Notes: generated from the sequence alone by a model not told the origin. DNA of 64,000 nt from Melastoma dodecandrum (GCA_029817715.1 JARUPY010000406.1:62001-126000), one strand, 5' to 3'; shown: positions 33,438 through 44,450, counted from the stretch's first letter. Translations and numbers: made by a program.

Positions 33438-34664
33438 TAAAAATAAAATAAAATCTTCCCATAACATGTTTTAATTTATTGTTTTAATGTTTTATTTGCT
33501 ATTATTATTATTATAATAATTATTTTTTTAACGAAGTCTCAACATTGTTTTTAATTTTAAAATTACATCAGATTCAGTCTTTAATTTCACTTTTTTTACG
33601 TAAACCTATTTGGCATCGTGTTTTTTTTTTAATAATTTTTATTTTTATTTTTTTAAATTATAATTACCTTTAACTTACAAAAAATGAAATTTGATAATGT
33701 CTTATGTTGTGTTAAAAAATGATCTAATCCCAGCCTTCTTAATTCTTTTACATGTGTAACATATGTTTGATCCCGAGCATGCCTAGGAAAGAATTCCTAA
33801 GGACAAAGCTTGAAGATGGAGGCACACAAGGAAACCCATGGTGGAAACACGTCTCAAAAGCGGCACCAACTGACGAGCCTGGCCGATGTAAAGCCATCCT
33901 GGCGGGCCTTAGGTACATGAGGGAGGTGCGGGCCTCCCGATTTTCTTTATTTCCACATGCAACGGGTCGTGGGCCCAAGTGCATAGGCCCACGACCACCA
34001 CCTTTCCCCGCTCCCTTTGATCTCAATAATTGTTTGTGTCTGTCCACATGCCTTAGGCCCATAGGTTTATTGTCGCATGTTGTTTGTAAAACAAATAAAC
34101 ATGAGTTCGGGCCCAAAAAGTCCGAATTGGGTCCAACGCGCGTAAAATAGAAACATGAGTCCGGAGTGATGCCCGGATCGGATCCAACGCCCGTTAAACA
34201 GAAACAAATTCTTTGGAGCAAACGCCACCTTTTCGCATTTCTAAGTGTAAGAGTTAGTAATTAAGGATCCTCGAACCACTGTTTTTTTTCCGACTTAAAA
34301 CAGATTTTTATAAATAAAGGCGGTAGCGACTCCGTATAGTTTACCTAGGTTAAACAACAACAACCTTTTTTACGGAGCCATTTTGGATGAGGAACGGATG
34401 ACCCGAGTCGCTCCCGATTTCTCCCAAAACTTCCTTCTTCGGATCATGCTCTGCCTTTCGCCCGCCGTCTCTTAGGAAAATAGAGACGGTCGGCGAGGGC
34501 CCGAGCGGGCCCAGTTAGGAACCCAGGGAGGGATCACCCAGTTCCCTTCCACAGCGTCCGACACTCGAGTCGTGACGTCGACTGGTTGGGCCTTGGGGAA
34601 CGGGCCCGGATCCTCTGGTCGTTCGAACCGCCACGCGCGTGCTAGGCCAGATGGCGCGCGTACA
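32176..34664 (+). repeat. Right LTR of O1
   Basis: 2489 bp, TGTAAATACC to GCGTACA. The first 370 bp match the left LTR except for one base, then a 599-bp segment of the left LTR is missing (three-base TGA microhomology at the joint), and the remainder is clearly more diverged. An ATT repeat lies at 33411-33437. Confidence 0.87.
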
Positions 34665-34815
34665 GTGGTTCGCAAGGCTCTAAATGCAAACGTCGTACTG
34701 GAGGAAGCTGACCAGTGCGTTCGAACCGCCACGCGCGTGCTAGGCCAGATGGCGCGCGTACAGTGGTTCGCAAGGCTCTAAATGCAAATGTCGTACTGGA
34801 GGAAGCTGACCAGTG
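34620..34815 (+). repeat. 98-bp tandem duplication across the LTR/host junction
   Basis: Units 34620-34717 and 34718-34815 differ at one base. Each contains the last 45 bases of the O1 right LTR, the GTGGT target copy and 48 bases of host gag (VVRKALNANVVLEEADQ). The duplication therefore happened after O1 inserted. Confidence 0.9.
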
Positions 34816-37800
34816 AGAGCGCATCTTCCAAACCCGTTGTACAGTACAAGGGAATGTGTGCCATGTGATTGTGGATAGTGGTAGCTGCACCAATGTAGCG
34901 TCAAGTACCATGGTAGAGAAGTTAAAGTTGCCTACGAATCCACACCCCCAACCTTACAAGCTTCAATGGCTAAACAAGGACAGCGACATATGGGTAACTA
35001 AACAAGTTCTCATCTCCTTGTTTATTGGTCAAAACTATAGGAACACGGTGACCTACGATGTCGTGCCAATAGACGCATTCCACTCGTTGTTGGGAAGACC
35101 TTGGCAATATGATCGATGAGCTGTGCATGATGGGTATCGGAATACCTACTCTATCACCGTGGATCAGAAGAAGATCACGCTTCTACCATTGTCGGCACCA
35201 GCTACGTCAAGGCCACTAAATGATGCTCAAAGTCAAATTTCGAAGCAAGTTGAGTTGATCAAGGCTGTTCGAGGCAATGAGCACATGTACGTCTTGATGA
35301 TCCTCAAGGAAAGCATGGAGGCAGAAGCAACTACACACCCTCCAGTAAAGAGATTACTTCAGGAGTTCGAGGACGTGTTTCCAAAGGAGATGCCAGGAGG
35401 ACTTCCACTATTGCGGGATATCCAGCATCAAATTGATCTCATTCCGGGGGTGACGCTTCTCAATAGACCAGCCTATCGCTACAACCCCGAAGAAGCAAAG
35501 GAGCTGCAACGACAAGTGGAAGAGCTTATTCAAAAGGGGTTCGTGCGAGAAATTCTCAGCCCATGTTCTGTTCCCGCAGTCCTTGTACCTAAGAAGGATG
35601 GTTCATGGAGAATGTACATGGACAGCCGCGCTATCAATAAGACAATGGTTAAATACATGTTTCTCATTCCTCGTTTAGAAGACATGCTTGATGAGCTGTA
35701 TCGCTCGTGCGTTTTCTTGAAGGTGGATTTGCGTGGTGGATATCACCAAATTCGTATGAGAGAAGAAGATGAATGGGAAGACGACGTTCAACACAAAGTT
35801 CAGCTTGCATGAATGGCTTGTTATGCCCTTCGGCCTCTCGGAAGCACTTTCATGAGATTGATGAACCAGGTGTTCTGACCTTTCCTTGGAAAGTTCGTCG
35901 TTGTTTATTTTTACAACATTCTTGTGTATAGTCTTAGCGAAAATGAGCACTTAGAATATCTTCGACAGCTGTTCGCCAAGCTTCGAGAACAACACCTCTT
36001 TGGCAACATCAACAAATGTGAGTTCCTTGTCCCCAAACTTGTCTTCTTGGGATACGTCATCTCCAACGATGGAATCCAGGTTGACGAGAGCAAAATCGAA
36101 GCGATCCGAGATTGGCCAATTACGAAGACCACCCATGACGTTAGAAGTTTCCACGATCTTGCTTCATTCTACCGGCGGTTCATCAAAGGTTTCCGCACCA
36201 TTGACCGAAAGTCTGAAGGGAACAACCTTTGAATGGACAGTGGAAGCCCAGACGAGTTTCAAAAACCTCAAGAGATGACTTTGCGAGGCACCAGTTCTAG
36301 CGCTTCCGAACATCAAAAATATGTTTGAGGTGGAATGTGATGCTTCAGGGATTGGAATTGGAGGGGTCCTACTTCAAGAGGGTCGACCGATCGCCTACTT
36401 TAGTAAAAAGCTGAATGTTTCGCGACTGAACTATTCAACTTATGACAAGGAGTTTTTCGCAATAGTTCAAGCATTAGATAATTGGAGTTACTATCTGATG
36501 CTGCGAGAGTTTGTCCTTCATACAGACCCCGAAGCTTTGAAGCACATAAATGGGCAGGTCAAGCTCAATAAGCGACATGCGAAATGAGTGGAGTTCCTTC
36601 AAACATTCACATTTGTGCTGAAGCACAAGTCTGGAGCAAAGAATGTGGTTACGGATGCCTTATCAAGGAAAATGACGTTAATTAGTATGATGGAATCCAA
36701 GTGATTGGATTTGAGGTGCTGAAGGAGCTGTATGCCACTGATGACGATTTCAAGGAGATTTACCACGAGTGCTTGACCAAGGTAGTGGAGCATTACCATC
36801 TTTTCAATGGTTTTCTATTTCGAGGTTCAAGACTATGCATTCCTCGAAGTTCAGTTCGAGAGTTGCTGATTCAGAAAGTTCATCGAGGAGGGATTGCTGG
36901 TCATTTCGGAGTGCATAAGACACTTAAAATGTTGCATGAACATTTATATTGGCCAGGGATGAACAAAGCCGTCCAGGTGTTGGTTCGACAGTATAGCATT
37001 TGTCAGCGAGCGAAGAGTCATATCGAGCTACAAGGCCTCTACACTCCTCTACCGGCGGCAGATCGTCCATGGGAGCACGTCAGCATGGACTTCGTTCTTG
37101 GTTTGCCTCGAACGCAGTGACAAAAGGACTCCATAATGGTGGTTGTTGATCGATTCTCGAAGATGGCACATTTCATTCCTTGTAGGAAGACTGACGATGC
37201 CACTAACGTTGCGGATCTCTACTTTCGCGAAATTGTTCGGCTGCATGGTATTCCAACGACGATTGTATCTGATCGTGATGCAACGTTCCTGAGTTACTTC
37301 TGGAAGACATTGTGGGACAAGCTTGAGACGAAACTACTCTTTAGCACCACTTGTCACCCTCAGACTGATGGCCAAATGGAGGTAGTTAATCGAACAATGG
37401 TTGCCATACTTAGAACAATGGTGTCAAAGAATCAGAAGAATTGGGACATCAAGCTTTCCCTTGCCAAATTTGCATACAACCGAGCTCCTCACAGCACTAC
37501 GAAAGCATCTCCCTTTGAGGTAGTTTATGGTATTAACTCGCAGGTGCCTATTAAACTATTACCGATGCCGAGCAAGGATGCCGTGAACATGGATGCTGTC
37601 AAATGAGCCGAGGCAATACTGAAACTCCACGAGCAGATTCGAGCAAATATAGAGAAGAAAAATGAAAGATACATGAAGAAGGCGAACCAGGGACGTAAAG
37701 AACGGATCTTCCAATCTGGTGATCTGGTGTGAATTCATCTTCGTAAGGAAAGGTTTTCTACAAGACGAAAGAATAAACTCATGCCTTGAGCAGAAGGACC

Positions 37801-38043
37801 TTTTCGTGTGGTGGAACGGATCAACAATAACACCTACAAGATTGACCTCCCAGGGGAATACGGAGTTTCGGCAACTTTCAATGTTCAGGACCTGGCACCA
37901 TACGAGGATTTGAGGACAAATCGTTTCCAACAAAGGGGGAATGATGTGCACTACAACCAGATCAAAGAAGTTACAATCAAGGAGGAAGTTGTATCCTATA
38001 ATGTGCTGGAGTGGATTGGACCAAGTAATGCTTCATTTGGGTA
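34665..38043 (+). pseudogene. Protease-RT-RNaseH-integrase of the CRM-like element, broken
   Basis: Protease: VCHVIVDSGSCTNVASS and LLGRPWQYD (34856-35110). RT: FPKEMPGGLPLLRDIQHQID, VPAVLVPKKDGSWRMYMDSR, FLKVDLRGGYHQIRM; after a frameshift near 35780, WLVMPFGLS, then VVYFYNILVYS where YFDD is expected, so two catalytic aspartates are lost. RNase H: FEVECDASGIGIGGVLLQEG (36324 on). Integrase: HRGGIAGHFGVHKT with QYSICQ, where the first cysteine of the HHCC finger is Tyr; [17 protein letters not shown] and MEVVNRTM keep D, D, E. Stops lie at 37118 and 37604. The last frame (YKIDLPGEYGVSATFNVQDL ... FQQRGNDVHYNQI) runs 100 bases into the right LTR. Confidence 0.83.
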
Positions 38044-38487
38044 AGTTTGAAGCATTTTGGAGAAGTAAAGACCCCTATTTAAGACCCAACCCATGGAAGG
38101 ACGAATTTGAAGTATTAGAGTTTTAAATGGAGTCATTTATGAAGTTAGTGGGATGGTGGTAGTGGGGGAATTGATGCAAGGGGTTAGTGGGGAGTGCATT
38201 TAGTGCAGTTTGTCTAGAACTCTCTCTTCGAAGTCTTTTAAAGGGTTCTATGCTGAAGGAGAAGGAGAGATCTTTTGGAAGGTTTAAACTTGAGTGGTTC
38301 TTTCTTTTATCTGTATCACTTAGCCTAGAATCTAAGTGTAGTGAGTTGAGAGTGTTTTCGCAGCCTTTTCCATTCACGATGGTGCCATCGCTGTACAAGG
38401 GTTCGAGGTTGTTCTATCCAAACCTTGTTCGGGTTTGTTCTTAATTTGTTTAGGTTCAATTTTACTTTGCTGGGTGTTTCTGCATCA
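37942..38487 (+). repeat. Right LTR of the CRM-like element
   Basis: 546 bp, TGATGT to TGCATCA, preceded by purine-rich CAAAGGGGGAA. It is followed not by host DNA but by TTTGGTATTATAGCGAG, a mutated copy of the primer-site region. Confidence 0.86.
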
Positions 38488-38755
38488 TTTGGTATTATAG
38501 CGAGAGGTTGTGGCTGGAAGAGTTCCACCTTTCTCTTGAAGAAGTATGCAATCTTTTGGGAGGCTTAAACTTGAGTGGTTCTTTCTTTTCTCTGTATCAC
38601 TTAGCCTAGAATCTAAGTGTGGTGAGTTGAGAGTGTTTTCGCAATTTTTTCGTTCATGGTGGTGCCATCGCTGTATCCGGGTTCGAGGTTGTTCTATTCA
38701 GACCTTTTTCGGGTTTGTTCTTAATTTGTTTAGGTTCAAGTTTACTTTGCTAGTA
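38488..38755 (+). mobile_element. Remnant of a tandem CRM-like copy: primer-site leader plus partial LTR
   Basis: 38488-38545 matches the start of the internal region after the left LTR (GGTATTATAGCGAGAGGTTG for GGTATCAGAGCGAGAGGTTA). At 38549 it jumps to the middle of the LTR and runs to 38752, stopping 16 bases short of the LTR end. This is what remains of a second element sharing the LTR, as left by unequal recombination and deletion. Confidence 0.75.
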
Positions 38756-39265
38756 CTCATCCTCTTCACTTCCTCCGTGTTGCTGCCCACTATAATTGCC
38801 AGGAAGTTCGGTAGGCATGCTTTTCGAGGGCTCCCCTCATCTGCACAGGCTCACCCAGTTGAACGCGTTTGCTAATGCTGTGTGGATGTTCGTTGTCGAT
38901 AGTACTTCTGCATGGACGCCAGCATGCCGTACAAGTAGGAGTAGCCCTCAACATCGACCTTCGGCCTTAGTGCGCGAAGCTTGCCAACAAGGCCAAAAGA
39001 AGCCCAACTCGTAGGCAAAAGAAATATGTCAAAGAAGCCCATCTAACACCTAGACTAGAGAGGTAGTCATCACCGCCTTGATTGTTGCCAAGTTCAGAGT
39101 GAACGTAAGCTCCAGGGAACTGCTCAAATGTATGCCATAGTTGTGGTCACCTTCATCTGCATCTATGTCTCCTCTAAGAAGTGGTCCGTCTTTCCGGAAT
39201 ATCTAACTGTAGAAACAGGTCTCCTGGTCATCGAGGACTGCCTGTTCATATCACATCATCGTTAC
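38756..39265. other. Unidentified sequence
   Basis: No confident gene. The minus strand has coding-like stretches such as LRPKVDVEGYSYLYGMLASM (about 38900-38960) that I cannot assign. They may be further captured gene fragments like the uS10 and SAWADEE pieces beside them. Confidence 0.3.
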
Positions 39266-39621
39266 CTTCACCACAGGGAGACTTTCTGGTGGTTATGTGA
39301 AGGACCTTAGTGGGCCTCCTCACATGTCCCTTTACCCTTAGCACCTTGTCCTTGGCACCACGTACCAGATCAGCACACACTGGAAAACAAATACGAAAAC
39401 TGGGAAGGAAACAGACCACTCAAGTCTCAGTAACTACCCATGATAGGCTACGTGAAGTATTACAAAAGGGGCAAGGTGAACATGCAACTCATGTATGATA
39501 AATCGATACCTTTCTCCAGAATTTTACATTCTTGGAAGGGAGGGTGATTCTGATCCTGTGAATCACTTCCTGCGAATCCTTCAGACCAGGCTTGTTCGGC
39601 TTCAAACTAAGCATACACCAT
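39266..39621 (-). pseudogene. RPS20: Ribosomal protein uS10 (RPS20), 5' two exons, broken
   Basis: uS10 is a small-subunit ribosomal protein. Minus-strand exon 39510-39621 starts ATG (MVYA), then after a one-base insertion LKPNKPGLKDSQEVIHRIRI and TLPSKNVK, a one-base deletion, and LEK followed by a GT donor. A 130-bp intron ends in TTTTCCAG. Exon 39266-39379 reads [37 protein letters not shown] and ends at a GT donor, the usual uS10 exon edge. The last exon (TNTWDRFELR...) is not found. Two indels and the missing end make it a pseudogene. Retained intron means it came by DNA copying, not retroposition. Confidence 0.85.
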
Positions 39622-40065
39622 TGTTCCCTTCACTCTAATTAACTAACCAACCAACACAACACAAAAAACAAAAACTTCAGATCAGAGACGCTGACCAAAT
39701 AATCCCTTCAATAACTAGAAACACAAAATCAATAACACTTAGTATAATTGACAAGGGAGAATGATCAAATAGAGCTAATACAAAAGGTCGAGTACCATCA
39801 TCTCGGCAAACAAAATCAAACCAATAGGGAATCATATAGTCATCACCTCATTCTCCCAGTTGAAAAACTCTCTAGCCATACAATATAACTCACAGAAGCT
39901 CCACAACAGCAGTGATAAATAAAACACAGATGCCAGGAACCACAATCATTCCCCCCAATAATTGGTAACTCAAAACAGCTAAACTTTAGTAGAATGAAAG
40001 AAAGGGAGAATAATCAGATACAGCTAATACAGATAAGCTTTGACGAAGGAAGAAACTGAAAGTAC
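39622..40065. other. Spacer between uS10 and SAWADEE fragments
   Basis: AT-rich and intron-like on the minus strand; no recognised feature. Confidence 0.4.
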
Positions 40066-40366
40066 CCGAAACAACCCTCAAGATCATGTTCAAGCAGTCC
40101 CACCGCCTTCACTTTGGAATCGTAGAATTTGCCCTCGCCGGTCTCCTCGACATCCAAGCGCACGCTGACAAGGTCCTCCACTTTGACAATGGGGGAGAAG
40201 TGTGTGGACAGTGGCTGGTACCTCTCCCGAAAGTCCTTAATCTTCACTAGCGTGTTGAACTTGTCATACTAAACATCACATAATCGTCACAAACCAGGAC
40301 GAGCTTGCCAGTCAGGGCAATGTATAGGGCAACCCCGTGCCATGCGTCATTCTTCATCGACCGGAA
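40066..40366 (-). pseudogene. SAWADEE-domain protein fragment, broken
   Basis: SAWADEE domains read histone H3 K9 methylation in plant chromatin proteins. On the minus strand, after an AG acceptor, FRSMKNDAWHGVALY and LVLVCDDYVMFS are followed by a one-base frameshift near 40265, then YDKFNTLVKIKDFRERYQPL, VSVRLDVEETGEGKFYDSKV and LLEHDLEGC before a GT. The FRS..DAW start, the FRERY.P helix and the FYD...EHDLEGC end match the domain in order. It stands alone without the rest of a gene, so it is a fragment. Domain call is by recognition. Confidence 0.6.
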
Positions 40367-40718
40367 CTGTCTGCCCGTCCCGAGTGCCCTGCATCCCATA
40401 GATAGGAGGAGGCCACATTATTGGCGGATCAAAAGGCATGGTCAGTTCACCACTAGCACCAATCGCTGGCATGCACAAAGCTATCTCCTTTCCCATGCAA
40501 GAGTCAATTTACAAAATGCTGATGGCTCTGGTCCCTTCAATGACGTGATGCCATAGCTGTGGCGACGTGCCTGATCAAGCTTGAACCTAAGGCGTTTACC
40601 TGGCCCCTGCATTTAACAAAGAGAACCTCGTACTCGGCTCGGTACCCCTGAGCCTTTTGATTACTTTTTCTGCAGTAGCAGAACGGCCACACCTACTTGA
40701 AACTTGAAACGCCCCTTA
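40367..40718. other. Unassigned sequence with coding-like traces
   Basis: Minus-strand YRAEYEVLFVKCRGQ followed by GTAAAC (near 40605-40650) looks like an exon end, but I do not recognise the protein. Confidence 0.3.
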
Positions 40719-41095
40719 GGACAGTTTTTCATATCCGAGACTATAAGCTGTATTTTCTTGAGTGGCGGTGACGGCAAATGGTCCGTGCATCCAAAAGATC
40801 TGAAAATCGCAGAGGCACTCTTCATCGTCCTCGTCGACCGACCACATCGTGCTCCACCCGCTTCGCCTGACGACACATATTCCAAAACAGGACAGACCGA
40901 ATCATGCCGCGGAAACACAAAGACTAATCAAGAAGGTTGCCCTCAAGGCAGAAGGGCCGAAATGGCCTCACCTCGTTTGCGACTCCGTCGTTAAGTCTCT
41001 TGTCATCAGGGGCGAAGTCATGCGTCACGCAAACTGTCATCCCTTTCCTGGACTTTGTAGCAATCAATGTCAGCCGGAGGGGACGGGACCAGGGC
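40719..41095 (-). repeat. Duplicated coding-like segment, copy B (uninterrupted)
   Basis: Continuous counterpart of 13944-14094 plus 15231-15450. Minus-strand readings conserved between copies are IATKSRKGMTVCVTHDFAPD, VRPFRPFCLEGNLLD, SSGEAGGARCGRSTRTMKSA and IFRSFGCTDHLPSPPL. The protein is unidentified. Similar amino-acid reading in both copies suggests descent from one real gene. Outside the shared block the two loci differ. Confidence 0.6.
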
Positions 41096-41635
41096 CGGAA
41101 TCCCTCCAACTCGGCCAGGGTGTGGAAGGCGTCGATTCCGTGGACTTCTTTCTACGAAGAGCAAATCTCCCGAGATGTCCAACTGGATGGGGGTGCCACG
41201 CGTCGTCTGTCCTCGGCCGGGGAAGTCGATGGGTTTCATCGGGGGGGTCCCCTCCCTCCATCAACACCTCGTGGTCGAACGGTAGAGAGGGGGGAGGGGG
41301 GAGGGATTTGCCGTCCTAACCGTTTCTTGAAAACCAGAATCTGATAAACCCACCACCATATAAAAAAAAATCAAGCCGATCAATAACAAACAGAGGGGTG
41401 AGATGTTTAAGATCTTAACGAGGTAAGTCAAGTGTTTTTTCCGTTTTAAAAAAAGAAATATAATATAATATTTTTAATAAAATAGAGAGAAAAAGAAAGT
41501 TGAATTAATTACTTTTTATATTTTTTGGTAAGTAATTACTTTTTATTTTACTTTGTAAAAAAGGGAAACCCTACGGCAATCAGGACACCCTGCCGACATT
41601 CCACCCAGCCCTCTTTTGCCTAAAGTTTGGAGAAA
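41096..41635 (+). promoter_or_regulatory. Upstream region of CARA
   Basis: Holds a G-rich stretch at 41284-41304 (two runs of six G and one of three) and an AT-rich region at 41430-41560. Exact promoter elements are not certain. GC-rich ORFs at 41096-41340 match nothing I recognise. Confidence 0.4.
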
Positions 41636-44134
41636 ATGGTGATGGTGACCTTGAAGCCCGTCGGTTATGGTCGTTGCAACTTCAGGACGACCGCCCCCTC
41701 CTGTCCGAAGAGGAGGAGTGCATGCCTCGTTTCCGTCGTCGTCAGATGTTCTGCCCCTTCCTCCCCTCCAACCATCGCTTTGTCCACCGGTCCTCGTCCT
41801 CCCCTTCGCATGCCTTGAAACATATTGGGTTCGATGGACTCACGGCTGACATGCATATTTTTTTAAATATAAATTTGGGGTTCAGAGAGACCGTGGAAAG
41901 TGTCGGACGCGAGGTTGGTGCTGGAGGACGGCTCTGTTTGGAGGGCCAAGTCGTTTGGTGCTTCAGGGACTCAAGTTGGGGAGGTCGTCTTCAACACTTC
42001 CTTGACTGGGTAACCCCTACTTAGCCTCCTGGCATGGAGTTTGGATTGCAATTGAAATTGGATATATAGCTTTAGATGGCTTACTTCATACTGCAATGGT
42101 TCTAAGTTTTGCTTGGATTTTTAGGTACCAAGAAATCCTCACTGATCCCAGTTATGCTGGGCAATTTGTTTTGATGACGAACCCACATATTGGCAACACT
42201 GGTGTTAACTTTGGTATGTGCATTTAGACGTTCTCTGTGTTTACCAACTCCTTTGTTTAATTGTTTCTTGAATGCTAAAAAATCGAGCAATGCGCCATTC
42301 AGACGATGAAGAATCAAGGCAGTGCTTCCTTGCTGGTCTTGTCATTCGTAGTCTCAGTATCAGGTGCCGCATAACTTCTGATTGCATTTTCTTTCTTGTC
42401 TTAGATTATTAGTTTGCTCATAGTTTTCAGCTATGGTGACCCTTTGTTCTCTATGTCCCTCAGCACTTCGAATTGGAGGTGCACAAAAGAGCTGGGTGAT
42501 TATTTGGCCGAAAGAAACATAATGGGAATATGTGAGTAATGATGAATGCTGTAATCTATCTATGTCGAACTCTTAGAATATTGTAGATCTGCCATTTCAC
42601 ATTTCACCTGTTTTACTCATCTTTTGCAGATGATGTTGATACGCGTGCAATAACTCGCAGATTAAGGCAAGATGGAAGCCTTATAGGTGTACTTAGCACA
42701 GAACAATCTAAAACCGATGAAGAACTTCTGGGAATGTCGCAATCATTGGACATAGTCGGTAAGATTATTATTCATTGAGAGTTGCATCTGTTTTCTTTTC
42801 TTGTTTAACTTAATACGTGCTGAATTGTCTGTTTACATCAAAATTTTATCTGCAGGTGTTGATTTGATAAGTGGTGTATCCTGCAGATCTCCATATGAAT
42901 GGGTGGATAAAACAAAATCTGATTGGGAGTTCAGCTCCACAGGCAGTGACTGCTTTCGTGTTAGTTTTCGAACCGATGTAGAAATTGGTTTCTATTTAAT
43001 CTTGGTCTCGCCATCTTAGATAGCATCTTTTTGATCCTTTGTTGAAGGTTGTGGCGTATGACTTCGGGATCAAACACAACATACTAAGGCGCTTGGCTTC
43101 ATATGGTTGCAAGATTACAGTAGTTCCATCGACATGGCCAGCATTTGAAACGCTCAAAATGAATCCAGATGGAGTTCTTTTTAGCAATGGTCCTGGTGAC
43201 CCATCAGCTGTTCCCTATGCTGTTGAAACTGTGAAAGAGATAATTGGCAAAGTGCCTGTTTTTGGGATATGCATGGGGCATCAGTTGTTAGGGCAGGCCC
43301 TTGGTGGTAAAACATTTAAGATGAAGTTTGGCCACCATGGAGGAAATCATCCTGTCCGGAATTTACGCAATTACCGTGTTGAGATCAGTGCGCAGGTGCA
43401 GGCCATTCTATGAAAGGCGTTATGGTCAATTCTTTATTCTCCATTGTAGATGGAATAAATGGTTTAAGTTTATTTTGTTTTTATAATGAATAAGGTCTGT
43501 TATGTCTTTGCAGAACCACAATTATGCTGTTGATCCTGATTCGTTGCCGGAGGGTGTGGAAGTGACTCATATCAATCTCAATGATGGAAGCTGTGCCGGA
43601 CTTTCATTTCCAGCGATGAATCTGATGTCCCTTCAATATCATCCTGAAGCATCTCCTGGGCCTCATGATTCTGATAACTGTGAGTGTCTGTCCTTCCTGC
43701 TGTGGACATGCTTCGTTTGATATCTATTAAGATTATTGATGGAAAATCTTATGAATTCAATAATAGTTAATCGCTCATAACTTAGATGACAATGCTTCTG
43801 TCGATTATTATTTTTGCAGAGTGTCTTGTGTCATGCTACACCATTACCTTATGGGTAACTGATTGAAAAAATGGTCTCCCGAAGTTCCTCTTTTTTGTGC
43901 GGTTGATTTGAATAAAACGGTCTATATAATTTCATTTCATTGATTTTAATTTTCAGTTTAAGGTTAGTCAATTTAACAAAATTCACATTATAACGGCGAT
44001 TGGCCCATTTTAACTTCTCTAACTCTTTTGTAACATTGTAACTTAACATCCCTAGATCCTTACGAGATTTTTTTATTTCAACAGCTTTCCGGGAGTTTAT
44101 TCAGCTGATGAAGGCTACTAAACAAAGTGCTTGA
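41636..44134 (+). CDS. CARA: Carbamoyl-phosphate synthase small chain, plastid
   Basis: The glutaminase subunit of plastid carbamoyl-phosphate synthase: it releases ammonia from glutamine for the large subunit, feeding pyrimidine and arginine synthesis. Ten exons: 41636-41789, 41886-42009, 42125-42213, 42303-42363, 42464-42531, 42630-42758, 42856-42959, 43048-43395, 43514-43679, 44085-44134. The joined length is 1293 nt, 430 aa, the usual plant length. It starts [10 protein letters not shown] with an Arg/Ser-rich plastid transit-like N-terminus. Then come [40 protein letters not shown], the class I amidotransferase nucleophile in [15 protein letters not shown], and the catalytic His/Glu in [12 protein letters not shown]. 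It ends [15 protein letters not shown]. The first donor (41790) is the least certain. No lesion. Confidence 0.93.
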
Positions 44135-44450
44135 AGGGTATTGTTGCTGAGAATGTTGGTCATGTGAATGTGCAAAAGTATTACAGCTTAGTCAAACGGA
44201 GTGGGCCAACAAATTAGTGATTTTGAAGGGAGGAGACCATAGTTAATGTCATTGTAGTCGGTCATATTTACTTTGGCGATTTGTTTGACTAGGTGAAAGA
44301 TGGGAGGTTGGTTTTGTTGTATGATTGCTTCGTCTTTTCTTATGACTAAATAAAATGACATGGTGGAAACACGGGACATGATTGGCGATGTTGTTAGATG
44401 GTTCCCAAGGCATTGTCTTCAGAACTTGATCTGGCCTTTTGTCTTCCGAA
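44135..44450 (+). other. CARA 3' flank
   Basis: Presumed 3' UTR and spacer; no gene. Confidence 0.45.

Larger units (their letters stand above)
17256..34664 (+). mobile_element. Ogre/Tat-type giant Ty3/gypsy retrotransposon, nested copy (element O1)
   Basis: The element is 17,409 bp, beginning TGCAAATACC and ending GCGTACA, flanked by perfect GTGGT at 17251-17255 and 34665-34669. Tat/Ogre hallmarks: LTRs of 2.5-3.1 kb; a primer site TGGTGACTCCGCTGGAGA of Ogre type (not iMet); an extra ORF before gag; an intron-like gap between protease and RT; two RNase H domains; a long repetitive 3' region. Many stops, a 48-50-base RT deletion and a damaged left LTR/primer junction make it immobile. A close relative (O2) lies at 45993-61208. 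Confidence 0.87.
15675..38487 (+). mobile_element. Ty3/gypsy retrotransposon (CRM-like), split by a nested Ogre-type element
   Basis: LTRs of 545-546 bp at 15675-16219 and 37942-38487 begin TGATGy and end yGCATCA. After the left LTR comes TGGTATCAGAGC, the primer site for initiator-Met tRNA. Gag lies at 16242-17250 and protease-RT-RNaseH-integrase at 34665 onward; between them sits a 17.4 kb insertion. Without it the element is about 5.4 kb, normal for the group. The integrase frame reads straight into the right LTR, a CRM-clade habit. Many stops and frameshifts make it dead. The LTRs differ at many sites, so it is older than its guest. Clade is inferred from ending style and size. Confidence 0.8.
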
